A stretch of DNA of 57,959 nt from Tessaracoccus antarcticus (GTDB taxonomy: Bacteria; Actinomycetota; Actinomycetes; Propionibacteriales; Propionibacteriaceae). The notes beneath the pieces are model-generated. The model saw only the letters and a list, made by a program, of their open reading frames with translations. It had not been told where the DNA came from and did no database searches. A program made the translations under genes and the position numbers. The stretch covers positions 1 through 57,959 of the forward strand of contig NZ_REFW01000008.1 of the NCBI RefSeq assembly GCF_003688855.1, given 5' to 3'. The stretch's first letter is position 1; each line of letters starts with the position of its first letter. This document shows, in pieces, positions 17,222 to 25,507 of this stretch.

Positions 17222-17617
17222 TCAGGGTGATACCGGCTCGGTAACCGTGAACGTATTGCGGATGCCCTGGCCCACCATGCCGGGCTTGCAGGCAGTGACG
17301 TAGTCCCCGGCGATGACCTGCACGACGAGGTCGCGAGTCAGCCCGGGCCCGATATTCTCGACCTCGCCGACGGTGCGCAGCCCGTCGGATGCGTACAGGT
17401 AGAACTCAGTGGCCTCGGTGCCCTCGTTCTTCACCCGGAATGTCAGCGTTCCTGAACTGGCCTCGGTGGCGGACAGGGTGCAGGCGTCACTGGTGGAGGA
17501 GACGCTGATCTCCCCGTTCCCACCAGAGCTGACAGGGGTGGTGGTTTCAGTCAGACCACAGGCGCTGAGCGTCAGGGCAAAGGCGGAGCAGGCGAGGGCA
17601 AACAGGGGTGTCTTCAT
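17222..17617 (-). CDS. Cupredoxin-like lipoprotein (EfeO N-domain type)
   Basis: 131 residues: lipoprotein signal with lipobox LSAC (Cys about 20), then a single cupredoxin-like beta domain with the pattern FRVKNEGTEATEFYLYASDG and GDYVTACKPGM, as in the N-terminal domain of EfeO iron-uptake proteins. The M75 peptidase-like half of EfeO is absent. It follows efeU by 29 bp on the same strand, forming a two-gene iron-uptake operon. It may deliver or oxidise Fe(II)/Cu(II) for the permease; this is inferred from EfeUOB. Confidence 0.82.
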   Translation of the reverse strand: MKTPLFALACSAFALTLSACGLTETTTPVSSGGNGEISVSSTSDACTLSATEASSGTLTFRVKNEGTEATEFYLYASDGLRTVGEVENIGPGLTRDLVVQVIAGDYVTACKPGMVGQGIRNTFTVTEPVSP

Positions 17618-17646
17618 GGAAGGGTCCTTGCGTTGTAGCTGGGATG

Positions 17647-18510
17647 TCAGGCGGTGGCGGGGGATGGCACGCGAGCCACGCCGGCAGAGGCGGATGCGGG
17701 CCGGTGGATGTGACGGACGAAGAGGATGAGCGTCGGCACCACGTACAGGGTCCAGATGATCGCCTCCAACCAGGTGGTGGCCGGCGAGAAGTTGAAGACG
17801 CCCTTCAGGAGCGTGCCGTACCAGGAGGACGGCGGAATGGCGGCGCTGACGTCGAACGCCAGGTTGTTGAGGCCGGGCAGGATGCCCGCCTCCTGCAGAT
17901 CATGGACCCCGTAGGCAAGCACACCCCCGGCCACAATGATCAGGATCACCCCTGTCCAGGTGAAGAACTTCGAGAGGTTGATCCGGAGGAAGCCCTTGTA
18001 GAAGGCGAAACCCATGGCGACTGATGTCAAGATCCCCAACAGCGCGCCGATGAGAGGTGCGACGGTGGATCCGGCTGATCCGGCAGCTGCCTGCGTGGCC
18101 GCCCAGAGGAACAGGGCGGTCTCGAGTCCTTCGCGGCCAACTGCCAGGAACGCGACGATCACCAGGCCAAGTCCACCTGCCTCGGCTGCAACATCGAGCC
18201 TGCCCCGCAACTCGGCGGAGAGCCCTCTGGCATGGCTGGCCATCCAGAACACCATCCACGTCACGAAGGCGACCGCGGCGATCGACAGGATCCCGCCGAT
18301 GGCCTCCTGTGAATGGAAGGTCAACCGTCGGGGCCCCCATGTCAGGAGTGCCCCGAGGGCGAGCGACACGACAACGGCGCCAGCGACACCCACCCAAACC
18401 CGGGAGAGGAGGGCCCGACGTCCACTGCGGACCAGATACGCGCTGAGGATCACCACCATGAGGCTGGCTTCCAGGCCTTCACGCAGACCGATCAGGTAAT
18501 TCGCGAACAC
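17647..18510 (-). CDS. efeU: EfeU/FTR1-family iron permease
   Basis: 287-residue, seven-helix permease. The two REGLE motifs that form the iron path are at residues 10-14 and 126-130, as in EfeU and yeast Ftr1p. Further family signs are WMVFWMASHARGLSAEL and the C-terminal helices. It would import ferric iron after oxidation of ferrous iron, normally with EfeO and EfeB; here only a cupredoxin lipoprotein accompanies it. An iron-box-like sequence lies 18 bp upstream. Confidence 0.94.
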   Translation of the reverse strand: MFANYLIGLREGLEASLMVVILSAYLVRSGRRALLSRVWVGVAGAVVVSLALGALLTWGPRRLTFHSQEAIGGILSIAAVAFVTWMVFWMASHARGLSAELRGRLDVAAEAGGLGLVIVAFLAVGREGLETALFLWAATQAAAGSAGSTVAPLIGALLGILTSVAMGFAFYKGFLRINLSKFFTWTGVILIIVAGGVLAYGVHDLQEAGILPGLNNLAFDVSAAIPPSSWYGTLLKGVFNFSPATTWLEAIIWTLYVVPTLILFVRHIHRPASASAGVARVPSPATA

Positions 18511-18527
18511 GTCGCCTCCCTAATGTC

Positions 18528-18546
18528 TTAGGCATGCCTTACCTAA
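18528..18546 (-). promoter_or_regulatory. DtxR/IdeR-type iron box upstream of efeU
   Basis: TTAGGCATGCCTTACCTAA matches 13-14 of 19 positions of the DtxR/IdeR consensus, including both outer TTAGG and CCTAA arms. Centred about 27 bp before the efeU start it would repress the operon when iron is plentiful. Regulator gene not in the window. Confidence 0.7.
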
Positions 18547-18932
18547 CAAGTACACCTGTGTCGTGTAGTTTGTGCAAGCAGGGGACTGCTGCATCTCAGA
18601 ACGTGGGCCCAGCCTTGTTGCGGCGTTCCTGCCGGATCCGAGGCCTGCGTCGCTTGAGAGACCGCGCGCATCCGTAGTCGCGCGGGCGGTTGGCGCGGTC
18701 ATTGGGGGTCAGGGGTCTCCTTGACTGAATCTTCATGATGACGCCGCCACTCCGCGATTTCGTCTTGATATTCTCAAGGTCGCGAAGCGGTCCGAGTGGC
18801 TCGGGGTTCGCGACATCCTCCCAGTGCGCGGGTTGGCGCCAAGACTGTTCGCGGGCTGGAAACTGGCTGCTCATCGGGTGTGGGGTGTACATCCGCTCGG
18901 GGCCAAAGTGCCGCTTCATGGAGAGGAAATGA
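18547..18932. other. Intergenic region before VKOR gene
   Basis: About 385 bp with divergent promoters expected for efeU (minus) and the VKOR gene (plus). No gene recognised; an open minus-strand frame at 18596-18955 has no family resemblance. GGGGACTGCTGCAT at 18581-18594 equals the outer end of the IS3-family element at 41236-45414, perhaps a solo end, but 14 bases is weak evidence. Confidence 0.4.
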
Positions 18933-19583
18933 ATGCAGGACATCGGTACGGCCACTGCTCAAGAAGAGGTCATCGAACCGGCGTCGACTCCCTCGCATCG
19001 CTCACGGCGGTGGCTGTTCGGCGAGATGCTGATTTTTGCGACGCTCAGTCTTGTCGCCTCTTTCGTCTTGTCCTGGGATGCGATCCTGATCGCCAAGAAT
19101 CCCGATGTTGTCCTGAGCTGCTCTATCAACCCGATTCTGGATTGTGTGAAGGTGGGCTCCACCTGGCAAGCCAGCATCTTCGGCTTCCCCAACGCCTTCT
19201 TGGGGCTGATCTCCGAGCCGGTGGTCATGACGGTCGCGGTGGCGTCCTTGGCGGGGGTCAGGTTCCCGCGCTGGTTCATGTTCACCGCGAACGTGGTTTA
19301 CCTGTTGGGTGTGATCTTTGCCTACTGGCTGCTCTTCCAGTCGACGTTCGTGATCGGCGCGCTGTGCCCGTGGTGTTTGCTGGTCACCGTGTCCACCACG
19401 TTTGTCTTCGTCTCGATGACGCAGTGGAACATTCTGGAGAACAACTTATTCCTCTCCCCGCGCCAACACCTCAGAGCGTTGGCCTTCGTTCGCGGCGGCT
19501 GGCTGACCATTTCGCTGGTGGTGTGGTTGACGGCCATTGCACTGATCGAGATCGTCAAGTGGGGCCCCAGACTGTTTGCCTGA
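18933..19583 (+). CDS. Vitamin K epoxide reductase (VKOR) family protein
   Basis: 216-residue membrane enzyme that re-oxidises DsbA-type proteins using quinone. All four redox cysteines are present: the loop pair C63 and C71 (SCSINPILDC) and the quinone-proximal C145-P-W-C148, in a four- to five-helix bundle. GAGAGG stands 8 bp before the ATG. A DsbA-like gene lies 580 bp away on the other strand, the usual actinobacterial partner. In this metal island it probably restores disulfide formation in exported proteins under copper stress. Confidence 0.93.
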   Translation: MQDIGTATAQEEVIEPASTPSHRSRRWLFGEMLIFATLSLVASFVLSWDAILIAKNPDVVLSCSINPILDCVKVGSTWQASIFGFPNAFLGLISEPVVMTVAVASLAGVRFPRWFMFTANVVYLLGVIFAYWLLFQSTFVIGALCPWCLLVTVSTTFVFVSMTQWNILENNLFLSPRQHLRALAFVRGGWLTISLVVWLTAIALIEIVKWGPRLFA

Positions 19584-19639
19584 GCTGAGGTAGTCGACGT
19601 GTCGTCGGGTTCAGTTGGTGCCGGGTGCCCAGTGGTTGG

Positions 19640-19937
19640 TTCCCGGGTAGCGGGATGGTGATGGTGGAACTCTGGCGCTGGCCGCGTGGATGTGGCCTCC
19701 GTGCCGCCTCGACGAGTGCCCGCGTCATGGCCAGCCCGATGCCGCTGCCGCCAACAGGCCTGGAGCGGCCTGAGTCGATGCGGTAGAACCGCTCAGCAGT
19801 CAGGCGGGCTGGCTCAGGTCAAGGTCACGCCGTGCTCCTGGAAGGACTAGGCAGCGGAGGACTCGGCAGTGATGAGTATCTCCTTGACGTGGACCCGCTG
19901 ACGTCAGCGGGGTCCGGAGCTCGTGGGCCAGAACCTG
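19640..19937 (-). pseudogene. Decayed sensor histidine kinase
   Basis: Minus-strand reading shows pieces of a kinase in the right order but with stops, frame changes and deletions: H box QVLAHELRTPLTS starting at 19937, then FQEHGVTLT near 19835, then the G2 block ERFYRID and GGSGIGLAMTRALVEA at about 19795-19715, and a final STITIPLP near 19650. Over 150 expected residues between H box and G2 are missing. It is the remnant of another two-component kinase between the VKOR and DsbA genes. No protein is likely made. Confidence 0.78.
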
Positions 19938-20115
19938 CAATTTAATGCGCCCTCGGTGATGTTCGATGCCTCACGTGCCATAGCGGTGAGGGCCCACTTC
20001 GCGGCAGGTGATGCACCAGCTGACCGCTGGCCGACAGCAGAAATCCACGCATTTAAATTGCCAGAAACACAGTTTACGAGTCAGTCTCGACGAGTGGCAG
20101 CGCGGGAGACGGAGA

Positions 20116-20145
20116 AGACGGGCCCCCCGTAGTGGAGGCCCGTCT
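20116..20145 (-). terminator. Hairpin terminator downstream of the DsbA-like gene
   Basis: AGACGGGCC (20116-20124) pairs perfectly with GGCCCGTCT (20137-20145), 9 bp with a 12-base loop, 19 bp after the stop codon of the minus-strand gene ending at 20164. The transcript continues into a short pyrimidine-rich stretch rather than a pure U tract. Confidence 0.6.
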
Positions 20146-20163
20146 GCCGGAGGGGTCAGTGGA

Positions 20164-20961
20164 TTACTTGTTGGCTTCGGTGATGGCGCGCAGCAGGTCC
20201 TTTGCCATCGGCTGTATGAGGATGTCTCCCTGTGCGGTGGCGAACTCCAGTTTGGTGGAACCCACCATGTAGGTGGGGGTGCCAGTGATGCCCTCGTCGC
20301 GGAAGGTTGTGTCGCCGACCTTCACGAAGTCCCTGAACGCCCCGGAGTCGTAGAGTTCTTGGAACTTGGTGAGGTCCTCTCCTGTGATGCCGGCTTGGGT
20401 GGGGAAGTCCACACGAAGTTGCTGGTCGGTGTAGCCGACGCCCTCTTGAGTGGGTTGGTTCTTGTAGATCACGGCGTGGTACTCCCGGTACTTACCGACC
20501 GCGTCTGCGGCAGCAGCGGCCATGGCTGCACGCTCGGAGGAGTCATTGCGCAGCATGTTGTCGAGGAAGAAGGCGGTGCGGATCTCCACCGTGATGTCGC
20601 CCTTGTCGATCAGTTCCAGAGTCGCGGCACCAAAGGCCGCCTCCCGGCTTGCGCACGCAGGACATTGGTAGTCCTCGTAGACGATCAGGTGTGGTATGTC
20701 GCCGGCAGGCTCAGCCCCTTGGCTGTTGATCATGAAACCACCCCGTTCGGTGGCGTTGGGAGGCGTCTGCTGATTGGCGCTGCTGGCCTGCTTGTCCCCG
20801 AGAGCCTGGACGATCACCACCGCCCCGATGGCGACGACGACCAGGGCCACGGCTGTCAGTGCCGCGAAAAGAATCCGGCGGTTGCGTTTCGCTGTCTCCT
20901 CCTCCCTCTCCTGTTGTTGACGAAGGACTTCTCGCCTGCTCATGCTGGACGTGTTCGCCAT
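20164..20961 (-). CDS. Membrane-anchored DsbA-like thiol oxidoreductase
   Basis: 265 residues. N-terminal cytoplasmic basic/acidic stretch, one membrane helix (about 30-52), then an extracytoplasmic thioredoxin/DsbA fold with active site C100-P-A-C103 (YEDYQCPACASREAAF), an inserted helical region and the cis-proline loop GTPTYMV (about 225). The start was set at the ATG at 20961 because AGGAG lies 8 bases before it; another ATG 15 bases upstream lacks such a site. It introduces disulfides into exported proteins and is probably recycled by the VKOR protein at 18933. Confidence 0.9.
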   Translation of the reverse strand: MANTSSMSRREVLRQQQEREEETAKRNRRILFAALTAVALVVVAIGAVVIVQALGDKQASSANQQTPPNATERGGFMINSQGAEPAGDIPHLIVYEDYQCPACASREAAFGAATLELIDKGDITVEIRTAFFLDNMLRNDSSERAAMAAAAADAVGKYREYHAVIYKNQPTQEGVGYTDQQLRVDFPTQAGITGEDLTKFQELYDSGAFRDFVKVGDTTFRDEGITGTPTYMVGSTKLEFATAQGDILIQPMAKDLLRAITEANK

Positions 20962-21433
20962 CTGGAAACTCCTCACGGGGCAGCGTCAGGTCTGAGTCCA
21001 AGTGACTGGACTCAGCACGCGCTGTGCTGGATCGATTCTCCGGTCCACTTCACGCAAGCCGGGCTGGAGATTGCCGTCGCCATGGTGCGCGACAGCTCGC
21101 GTCAGTTTAGGTTCGCGTTGTGAGTCCGACTCTCCGGTGGCAACGCCCGCCAGGGACGTATTCATGCCTCAGCCAGTTACTAGGATGCGGGGCAAATACG
21201 GCATGACAAGCGGTTCAAGGAGCACAATCCTGGCTCCAGGCCTGTGTGGTGCCAGCTCCCGTTCTTCACCGAACCTTGAGGAGGGAGACCAGATTCGGGC
21301 CACGGCATCGCCGAGCCCGGGTGCGTGCCGCTGCGCAACAAGCACCCGGGAATGGAGACAGGGTGGTCGAGAGTACGGGTCTTCGTGGTGTGGTGCGCCC
21401 CGGCTCCTTGTCGCGTTCGGCAAGAATGAACTC
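20962..21433. other. Divergent intergenic region before the copper-type two-component system
   Basis: About 470 bp between the DsbA-like gene and the response-regulator gene. No gene recognised. It contains the CTTCACC-GAAC-CTTGAGG motif at 21264-21281, similar to the boxes at 11315 and 23222, about 153 bp before the regulator start, consistent with autoregulation. Confidence 0.45.
21264..21281 (+). promoter_or_regulatory. Candidate autoregulatory response-regulator box
   Basis: CTTCACC-GAAC-CTTGAGG: first half identical to the CTTCACC unit of the 23222 box, second half with the same CTT start, 11-bp spacing, 4-bp spacer. The longer TTCTTCACCRAACCTT string is shared by both sites. Confidence 0.5.
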
Positions 21434-22132
21434 ATGAACAACGACCCCACTCCTCCTCGCGTTCTGGTCGTGGAGGACGAACTCGTGCTTGCAGGCGTGG
21501 TGGTGAACTACCTGCTGCGAGCCGGATTCGACGCGCGCGCAGTGCATGAGGGTTCCAGGGCGGTCTCGGCGGTGCGGGAGTGGTCGCCTGACGTGGTGGT
21601 GCTGGACCTTGGACTCCCCGGGCTGGATGGCTTGGAAGTGTGCCGCCAGTTGCGCGTGTTCTCGGATTGCTACGTCATCATGCTCACGGCGAGAGCCGAT
21701 GAGGAGGACACCCTGACGGGACTGTCGGTGGGGGCCGACGACTACATGACGAAGCCCTTCAGCGTCCGGGAGCTCGTAGCACGGGTCAGGACGCAGCTGC
21801 GACGCCCGCGGGGGACCACGGCAGGGGTCAGCCGGACGTTCGGTTTGCTCCTGGTCGACCCTGTGGCGCGACAGGTGTTGTTGGGGGATTGCGCAGTCGA
21901 GCTGACACCGACCGAGTTCGACGTCTTGGAGGCACTGTCAGCCCGACCCTCGATGGCTTTTTCCCGGCGTCAGCTCATCGATTCAGTCTGGGGCAGCCAC
22001 TGGGTGGGCGATGAGCACCTCGTCGACGTGCACATCGGCAACTTGCGCCGGAAGCTGGGCGACTCGGCGACTGATCCTCGCTACGTCGTCACCGTCCGGG
22101 GGCACGGGTACCGCATGGGGCAGGGGTCATGA
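21434..22132 (+). CDS. OmpR-family response regulator (candidate copper regulator)
   Basis: 232 residues: receiver domain (acidic pair ED at 14-15, phospho-acceptor D58 in VVVLDLGLPGLDG, conserved Lys in TKPF) and a winged-helix DNA-binding domain ending in VRGHGYRMG. Start at ATG 21434; no good upstream alternative. It overlaps the kinase gene by ATGA. Shared tandem motifs upstream of copB, itself and DUF305-cueP suggest that it controls those genes in response to copper or envelope stress, like CopRS/CusRS systems. Confidence 0.92.
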   Translation: MNNDPTPPRVLVVEDELVLAGVVVNYLLRAGFDARAVHEGSRAVSAVREWSPDVVVLDLGLPGLDGLEVCRQLRVFSDCYVIMLTARADEEDTLTGLSVGADDYMTKPFSVRELVARVRTQLRRPRGTTAGVSRTFGLLLVDPVARQVLLGDCAVELTPTEFDVLEALSARPSMAFSRRQLIDSVWGSHWVGDEHLVDVHIGNLRRKLGDSATDPRYVVTVRGHGYRMGQGS

Positions 22133-23247
22133 GACAGGGCCGAGGGTCCCTCGCGCGCCGGCTGCTGGTGGGCCAGACGCTGGTGGTGCTGGGAATGACA
22201 GTGAGCATTGTCGTCGTGGCGGCGCTGGTGGGGCCGGCGGTGTTCAACGATCACATGCGCCGGGCAGGTCACGGCGGTCAGCCCGACGTGCTGGAACATG
22301 CGCAGGAAGCCTTCTACTCAGCCGGGTTGCAGTCCATCGGGGTCGGGCTCCTCGTGGCCGCCGCCGGAGCCCTGCTGGTGAGTCTGGTCACCACACGTCG
22401 CCTCGGGAAATGGCTGGACGCGCTCAGCAGGGGCGCGGTACGCGTGTCTGCAGGCCGCTACGATCAGCCGGTGCAGCTCGCAGGGTCAAGCCCGGAACTG
22501 GAGCGCGTGGCCGACGCCTTCAACGGCATGGCCGCCCAGATCCAGACAACCGAAGCCCGACGTCGGACACTGCTCACCGACGTTGCGCACGAACTCCGGA
22601 CCCCGATCGCCACCATCGACGTTACACTGGAGGCCCTCGAGGATGGCGTGCTCGCGCCCGGCCCCGACACCTATGCCACGCTGCGGGCGCAATCCGCTCG
22701 GCTAGCGCGGCTCGCCTCGGATATTCGTGACGTCAGCGCCGCAGAAGAGGGTCGTCTACGCCTGTCCACGGAGGTCACCAGCATCTGGGATGTGGTCGAG
22801 GCCTCTGCCAGCCAGTGGAGACAGCGCTTCGAGGAGGCAGGCGTGACGCTGATTCACACTGCCGGGCCGGACATTGCACTTCACGCGGACCGGGCCCGCA
22901 TCGGACAAGCAATGGACAACCTCTTGGCCAACGCGCTGCGGCACACCCCGGCCGGGGGGCACGTCGAGATCCGGAGCTCCCATTCCCGTGGGCACGTCGC
23001 GATTGAGGTGGTTGACGACGGCGAGGGCATCGCCCCGGAGGCACTGCCCCATGTCATGGAGCGCTTCTACCGCGCCGACCCCGCACGGCCCCGCACCGAC
23101 GGCTCCGGCACGGGTGTGGGACTCGCCATCGCGCACGCCGTCGCCCGAGCCCACGACGGCGACCTCCAGGCAGCCAGCCAAGGCCCCGGACGAGGCGCCA
23201 CCTTCACCCTGTCCCTGCCTTCTTCACCAAACCTTCACCGTTCCTGA
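22129..23247 (+). CDS. Sensor histidine kinase paired with the regulator at 21434
   Basis: 372 residues: membrane helices at about 12-38 and 65-90 enclosing a short, about 25-residue extracytoplasmic loop rich in His/Asp (DHMRRAGHGGQPDVLEHAQE), then HAMP (about 90-140), H box DVAHELRTPIATI (His about 153), N box and G2 (GTGVGLAIAHA) of the ATPase domain. The very short sensor loop with three His is unusual and could bind metal, though this is inference. Co-translated with the regulator. Confidence 0.92.
   Translation: MRQGRGSLARRLLVGQTLVVLGMTVSIVVVAALVGPAVFNDHMRRAGHGGQPDVLEHAQEAFYSAGLQSIGVGLLVAAAGALLVSLVTTRRLGKWLDALSRGAVRVSAGRYDQPVQLAGSSPELERVADAFNGMAAQIQTTEARRRTLLTDVAHELRTPIATIDVTLEALEDGVLAPGPDTYATLRAQSARLARLASDIRDVSAAEEGRLRLSTEVTSIWDVVEASASQWRQRFEEAGVTLIHTAGPDIALHADRARIGQAMDNLLANALRHTPAGGHVEIRSSHSRGHVAIEVVDDGEGIAPEALPHVMERFYRADPARPRTDGSGTGVGLAIAHAVARAHDGDLQAASQGPGRGATFTLSLPSSPNLHRS
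23202..23239 (+). promoter_or_regulatory. Candidate response-regulator box upstream of DUF305-cueP
   Basis: Three CTTCACC heptamers, at 23202, 23222 and 23233. The last two form an 11-bp-period tandem (CTTCACC-AAAC-CTTCACC) typical of OmpR/PhoB-family sites. They sit across the end of the kinase gene, about 75 bp before the DUF305 start at 23313, so an internal promoter is likely. Confidence 0.55.
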
Positions 23248-23312
23248 CAAGGAGCCGACGCAGGGGTGGGCATGCTGGGGAACACCCAGTCATCCGCTCC
23301 GGAGGAATCCTT

Positions 23313-23936
23313 GTGAAGTCACCCACCCGTGTCGCCGCCGTGCTCGGCGGCACCCTGCTCGCCATCAGCCTGGCCGGATGCGCCGCCACAACTGCCTCCC
23401 CGGAGGCAACCACCAGCGCCCCGTCGACCGCGGTCGCCGCACCTTCTGATCCCGGCGTGGCCGCTGAGCACAATGACGCCGACGTCACGTTCGCGCAGAT
23501 GATGACGGTTCATCACCAGGGAGCCCTGGAGATGTCGGAGTTGGCCGCTCAGCAGGCCACGTCGCCGGATGTGAAGGACGTCGCTGCGACGATCGAGGCG
23601 GCCCAGCTGCCGGAGATCCAGCTGATGGAGAGCTGGCTGACGGCGTGGGGTGAGCCGCTGCAGGCCAGCGACCACGCCGGTATGGACCATGGGGGCATGG
23701 ACATGAACGGGATGTCCCAGGAGCAGGTCATGACCGAGCTGCGGAAGGGGACCGGCGCTGACTTTGACAACCAGTTCCTCACGGCCATGATTGCTCACCA
23801 TGAGGGCGCCGTCGTGATGGCAGAGGAACAACTGAGGGACGGCAGCAACCCCGAAGCCCTCGATCTCGCGCAACGCATCATCGACGCCCAGAAGACCGAG
23901 ATTCAGCAGATGCAGCAACTCCTGCAAGACCTGTGA
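23313..23936 (+). CDS. DUF305 family lipoprotein
   Basis: 207 residues. Lipobox LAGC (Cys about 22), linker, then a four-helix DUF305 domain duplicated in form: FAQMMTVHHQGALEM and FLTAMIAHHEGAVVM with the paired His and Met residues that mark the family, plus a Met/His-rich loop between them (HAGMDHGGMDMNGM). Some DUF305 proteins (CopM type) bind copper outside the membrane. GGAGGA precedes the GTG start by 5-6 bases. First gene of a pair with cueP, behind the tandem motif. Confidence 0.9.
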   Translation: MKSPTRVAAVLGGTLLAISLAGCAATTASPEATTSAPSTAVAAPSDPGVAAEHNDADVTFAQMMTVHHQGALEMSELAAQQATSPDVKDVAATIEAAQLPEIQLMESWLTAWGEPLQASDHAGMDHGGMDMNGMSQEQVMTELRKGTGADFDNQFLTAMIAHHEGAVVMAEEQLRDGSNPEALDLAQRIIDAQKTEIQQMQQLLQDL

Positions 23937-23968
23937 CCATGCAACGACCACGCAAGGACTTGAAAACA

Positions 23969-24568
23969 ATGAACCGCGCACGCACCGCCCTCCTGACTGC
24001 TGTGTCCCTGCTCGCACTGGGAGGCCTTGCCGGGTGCTCCGCCGCGACCCAGTCGGCGCCGGTGGCGACCGCGACCCAGGCGGTGACTGGAGATGCCGAG
24101 GCTCTCCTGTCGGCCCACGGACTCGCGGGCAAGAGCCCACGCGAGGTCGTCGAAGCGCTCGACCAGGATCCGTCCGCCCGCCCGCTTCCCTTGAGGGCAT
24201 CCGTCCGCTACGACGAGGTGATGCTTGACGACGGCACTACGCAGGCCTCCCTGCCACTCGGCGGGGACGAGTTCTACCTCTCGGTGGCGCCCTACGAGAA
24301 CGGCACCCACGACTGCTACTTCCACAACCTGGGCACCTGCCAGGGCGAGCTGGCCCAGACCGACGTCCACATCACGGTCGTGTCCGAGGACGGCACGACG
24401 CTCGTGGACAAGGAAGCCACCACGTATGCCAACGGGTTCGTGGCGGTCTGGATCCCGAAGGACATCAAGGGCACTGTGACAGTCACCAAGGACGGCAGGA
24501 CGGGCGAGGTGGCGTTCTCCTCCGACAAGGAAGGCGCCACCTGCGTCACCACACTGCAGATGGTCTGA
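23969..24568 (+). CDS. cueP: CueP-family copper-binding lipoprotein
   Basis: 199 residues from ATG 23969, with lipobox LAGC (Cys 23). The family core APYENGTHDCYFHNLGTCQG contains C116 and C124, and the C-terminal ATCVTTL contains C192. Spacings 8 and 68 match those of the three conserved cysteines of Salmonella CueP (C96, C104, C172), so the periplasmic copper site is intact. An upstream GTG (23933) would add 12 residues. It stores or passes on copper in the envelope, complementing CopB and the oxidase. 32 bp after the DUF305 gene. Confidence 0.9.
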   Translation: MNRARTALLTAVSLLALGGLAGCSAATQSAPVATATQAVTGDAEALLSAHGLAGKSPREVVEALDQDPSARPLPLRASVRYDEVMLDDGTTQASLPLGGDEFYLSVAPYENGTHDCYFHNLGTCQGELAQTDVHITVVSEDGTTLVDKEATTYANGFVAVWIPKDIKGTVTVTKDGRTGEVAFSSDKEGATCVTTLQMV

Positions 24569-24767
24569 CTGCGGTCGACACTCGGTCCCACGTCCATGCG
24601 CGTAGCGTTGACGAGGTTCGGTCGACGAAACGCATCACGTCGGCAGGCATGTCAAAGACGTTGCCCGCCGGTCCGTCGGGCGTGTCTCGCAGTGGTCGGT
24701 GGCTTCTCAGGTTGTCCTCAGCGCATCGCCCGCAAAATGGTCGGGGACAGACAGAAAGGGCGGTCGG

Positions 24768-25475
24768 GTGGAAACACTCAAAGGAAGCCGACTGCTGCTG
24801 GTGGAAGACGACGTCCGGATCGGGTCGTTGTTGCGCTCGGAGTTGCAGGCCAAGGGCCTCGCAGTCACTTGGGCGCAAAACCTTGCAGAGGCGCGTGCAA
24901 CAACGCACGATCAGTTTGATTTGGTCATGATCGACCTCGGGCTCCCGGATGGCGACGGAACTGAACTGGTCCGTGAGTGGCGCAACGCCCAGGCCGAGAT
25001 TGTCATTGTGATCCTCACTGCACGTGGTGAGGAGATCGATGTTCTGGTTGGGCTGGACGCAGGCGCCGATGATTACTTGGTCAAGCCGGTACGCCTGGCG
25101 GAGCTGACGGCCCGTGTTCAGGCGCATCTGCGACGATCATCGGCTGCCTTGGGGCGTGGTGACTCGTTCCTTCGCGTGGGTGAACTGGGACTCGACCTTG
25201 CGGCGCGTCGGGTAAACCTCGGATCGAAGGAGCTGAAGCTGCGATCAAGGGAGTACGACCTGCTTGTTCGCCTCGCTGACGACTGTGGGGAGGCTGTGCG
25301 TCGCGAGACGTTGATGGATGACGTGTGGGATGTGAACTGGTTCGGGTCGACCAAAACACTCGATGTCCACATTGCCGCACTGCGCCGGGTCCTTGCTGAG
25401 GCGGCGCAGCAAACGCGGGTCGTGGCTCCGACCATTACTGCACTGCGCGGTTTCGGGTATCGACTGGATCCGTGA
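24768..25475 (+). CDS. OmpR-family response regulator next to ABC exporter
   Basis: 235 residues from GTG 24768 (METLKGSRLLLVEDD). Receiver domain with ED at 14-15, D56 in VMIDLGLPDGDG and Lys in VKPV; C-terminal winged helix with YDLLVRLADD and LRGFGYRLD. It is convergent with the ABC permease (32 bp apart). Its likely partner kinase is the gene at 30438, on the other side of the exporter genes. Confidence 0.9.
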   Translation: METLKGSRLLLVEDDVRIGSLLRSELQAKGLAVTWAQNLAEARATTHDQFDLVMIDLGLPDGDGTELVREWRNAQAEIVIVILTARGEEIDVLVGLDAGADDYLVKPVRLAELTARVQAHLRRSSAALGRGDSFLRVGELGLDLAARRVNLGSKELKLRSREYDLLVRLADDCGEAVRRETLMDDVWDVNWFGSTKTLDVHIAALRRVLAEAAQQTRVVAPTITALRGFGYRLDP

Positions 25476-25507
25476 CGCAATGCTGTGCCCGGATGCTGCA
25501 CGGGTCG

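Noticed and set aside
18581..18594. Solo end of the IS3 element (GGGGACTGCTGCAT)
   Set aside because: 14 identical bases, but the similarity stops directly after; too short to claim an element.
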